Shown: positions 62,899-64,000 of the stretch, in pieces
How the letters are laid out: each line of letters opens with the position of its first letter
Position numbering within the stretch: position 1 is the stretch's first letter
Notes under the pieces: model-generated
Told to the model about the DNA's origin: nothing
Seen by the model: the letters and a program-made list of their open reading frames with translations, nothing else
Database searches by the model: none
Translations under genes and position numbers: made by a program
Assembly (NCBI RefSeq): GCF_011493005.1
Contig: NZ_CP049158.1
Location: 806,001 to 870,000 of the forward strand
Length of the DNA: 64,000 nt
Direction of reading: 5' to 3'
Source of the DNA: Caballeronia sp. SBC1
GTDB lineage: Bacteria; Pseudomonadota; Gammaproteobacteria; Burkholderiales; Burkholderiaceae

Positions 62899-63942
62899 GT
62901 GAAAGCTGCAGTGCTGCATGAGTACGATGAATCATTGAGCCGCGACGAGTTCGTGCGTTACGAAGAGGTCGCTGATCCGAAGATCGGGCGGCCCACCGAC
63001 GTGATCGTGCGTATTGGAGGCGCCGGTGTTTGCCGCACCGACCTGCACGTTGTCGAAGGCATTTGGCGCAGCAAGGTCGACGTGGCCTTGCCCTACATCA
63101 TGGGCCACGAAAACGCCGGCTGGGTCGAGGCCGTGGGCTCTGCCGTGGAGAGCGTCAAGGTGGGCGACGCTGTGATCTGCCATCCGCTCGTGACAAGCGG
63201 TTACTGCCTGGCGTGCCGGCGCGGTGACGACATGCATGCGACCGACAGCAGTTTCCCTGGCATCAATGCCAATGGCGGTTATGCGGAATATCTCCTGACG
63301 GGTGAGCGTTCGCTGATCAAGCTGCCTCAGTCGCTGGCGCCCAAGGACGTCGCGCCTTATACCGATGCAGGATTGACCGCCTACCGCGCTGCCAAGAAGG
63401 CATCTCGTCACTTGCTACCCGGCCAGTTCGCCGTCGTGATCGGCGCAGGCGGCCTGGGGCACATCGGCATCCAGGTATTGAAGGCCCTTTGCGCCGCGGA
63501 AATCATCGTGGTCGACCGCTCGGAAACCGCGTTGCAACTGGCCAAGGAATGCGGTGCGGACCATACGGTCAAGGGCGGCAGCGACGAAGTGCAAAGCGTG
63601 CTCGAGTTGACTAGCGGCAATGGCGCGGAGGCCGTCATCGATTTTGTCGGTGAAGGTGACGCGGTCGCCCAAGGCCTCGCGATGACGCGCAACGCCGGGT
63701 TCTATTACATCGTCGGATATGGCGGGAAGATCGAGTTGCCGACCATCGACATGATCACCAGCGAGAAAACCATTGTCGGCAATCTGGTCGGCACCTATCC
63801 CGAGCTGGTCGAGTTGATGGCGTTGGCCGATCGTGGACTCGTTCATCTGGCGACGAAGGAATACCGTTTGAGCGACGCGAACCAGGCGCTCAAGGACCTG
63901 CATCACGGCAAGGTCAGGGGCCGCGCGGTCCTGATTCCATAG
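62899..63942 (+). CDS. Zinc-type alcohol dehydrogenase with depleted structural-zinc site
   Basis: This 347-residue medium-chain alcohol dehydrogenase keeps the catalytic-zinc residues C45 (GVCRTDLH), H70 and E71 (GHEN), and the NAD loop GAGGLGHIG. The structural-zinc cluster, normally four cysteines (CxxCxxCxxxxxxxC), reads S100, C103, C106 and A114, so two of four ligands are missing. The GTG start at 62899 has AAGGAG 7 bases upstream. The substrate is unknown; the next gene starts 25 bp later. Confidence 0.85.
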   Translation: MKAAVLHEYDESLSRDEFVRYEEVADPKIGRPTDVIVRIGGAGVCRTDLHVVEGIWRSKVDVALPYIMGHENAGWVEAVGSAVESVKVGDAVICHPLVTSGYCLACRRGDDMHATDSSFPGINANGGYAEYLLTGERSLIKLPQSLAPKDVAPYTDAGLTAYRAAKKASRHLLPGQFAVVIGAGGLGHIGIQVLKALCAAEIIVVDRSETALQLAKECGADHTVKGGSDEVQSVLELTSGNGAEAVIDFVGEGDAVAQGLAMTRNAGFYYIVGYGGKIELPTIDMITSEKTIVGNLVGTYPELVELMALADRGLVHLATKEYRLSDANQALKDLHHGKVRGRAVLIP

Positions 63943-63967
63943 CGATAAAACCGACAAGGAGGGCGCC

Positions 63968-64000
63968 GTGGCGCCGCAGCAAGATTCAATGCCGATTCCC
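63968..64000 (+). CDS. Start of a downstream gene (partial, unidentified)
   Basis: An AAGGAGG ribosome site at about 63956-63962 precedes GTG 63968, which opens a frame to the window end (11 codons, starting VAPQQDSMP). The product cannot be identified. The short 25-bp gap suggests co-transcription with the alcohol dehydrogenase. Confidence 0.4.
   Translation, partial: MAPQQDSMPIP

Overview
The window looks like a chromosomal or megaplasmid segment from a Burkholderiaceae bacterium, probably Paraburkholderia or Caballeronia. GC is high throughout. Support comes from a DUF4148 secreted protein, many anion:cation-symporter (ACS) family MFS carriers, many LysR/GntR/IclR/AraC regulators next to catabolic operons, and fluoride-associated genes. 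This placement is inferred from gene content, not from a phylogeny. I saw no rRNA, tRNA, CRISPR array, insertion sequence or prophage.

1-13.6 kb is a sugar-acid (uronate/aldarate/aldonate) catabolic region. It holds the end of a UxaA-family dehydratase, three ACS-type MFS carriers, an enolase-superfamily acid-sugar dehydratase, a DapA-type aldolase, a D-2-hydroxyacid dehydrogenase, an IlvD/Edd dehydratase, a GntR/FCD regulator, a uronate dehydrogenase, a LacI-type regulator with two clear operators and a promoter, and an MBL-fold hydrolase. 13.8-21.5 kb is a mixed stretch: yqhD, a small lipid-type methyltransferase, a cupin, a cytochrome c, a LysR regulator, DUF4148, an SDR and an aldo/keto reductase. 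21.6-25.8 kb holds an M81/MlrC-type peptidase with its MFS carrier and a divergent LysR gene. 26.6-33.9 kb holds an IclR-linked operon: enoyl-CoA hydratase, a Pot-type ABC importer with a fused double permease, and an acyl-CoA ligase. It carries three matching candidate IclR operators (TTATC-N7-GATAA).

34.3-48.4 kb is the most interesting part. Three separate fluoride (crcB-motif) riboswitches, each behind a promoter-like sequence, head three units. The first is a pair of overlapping MutS-like ATPase genes followed by DUF190 genes. The second is a six-gene hydrogenase-4/complex-I-like membrane complex whose large subunit has lost all four [NiFe] cysteine ligands. The third is a CLC-F type fluoride/proton antiporter. 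It reads as a fluoride-response island: export is explained, while the roles of the MutS-like pair and the hydrogenase-derived complex are not.

48.4-54.9 kb contains a sulfotransferase, a decayed aminotransferase, a truncated DUF1697 gene, a TSUP-family permease, a quinone-oxidoreductase-like gene and an SDR. 54.9-62.1 kb is a ribitol-type pentitol locus: AraC regulator, CUT2 ABC importer, ribitol 2-dehydrogenase and an FGGY pentulose kinase. A zinc-type alcohol dehydrogenase and the first codons of another gene end the window.
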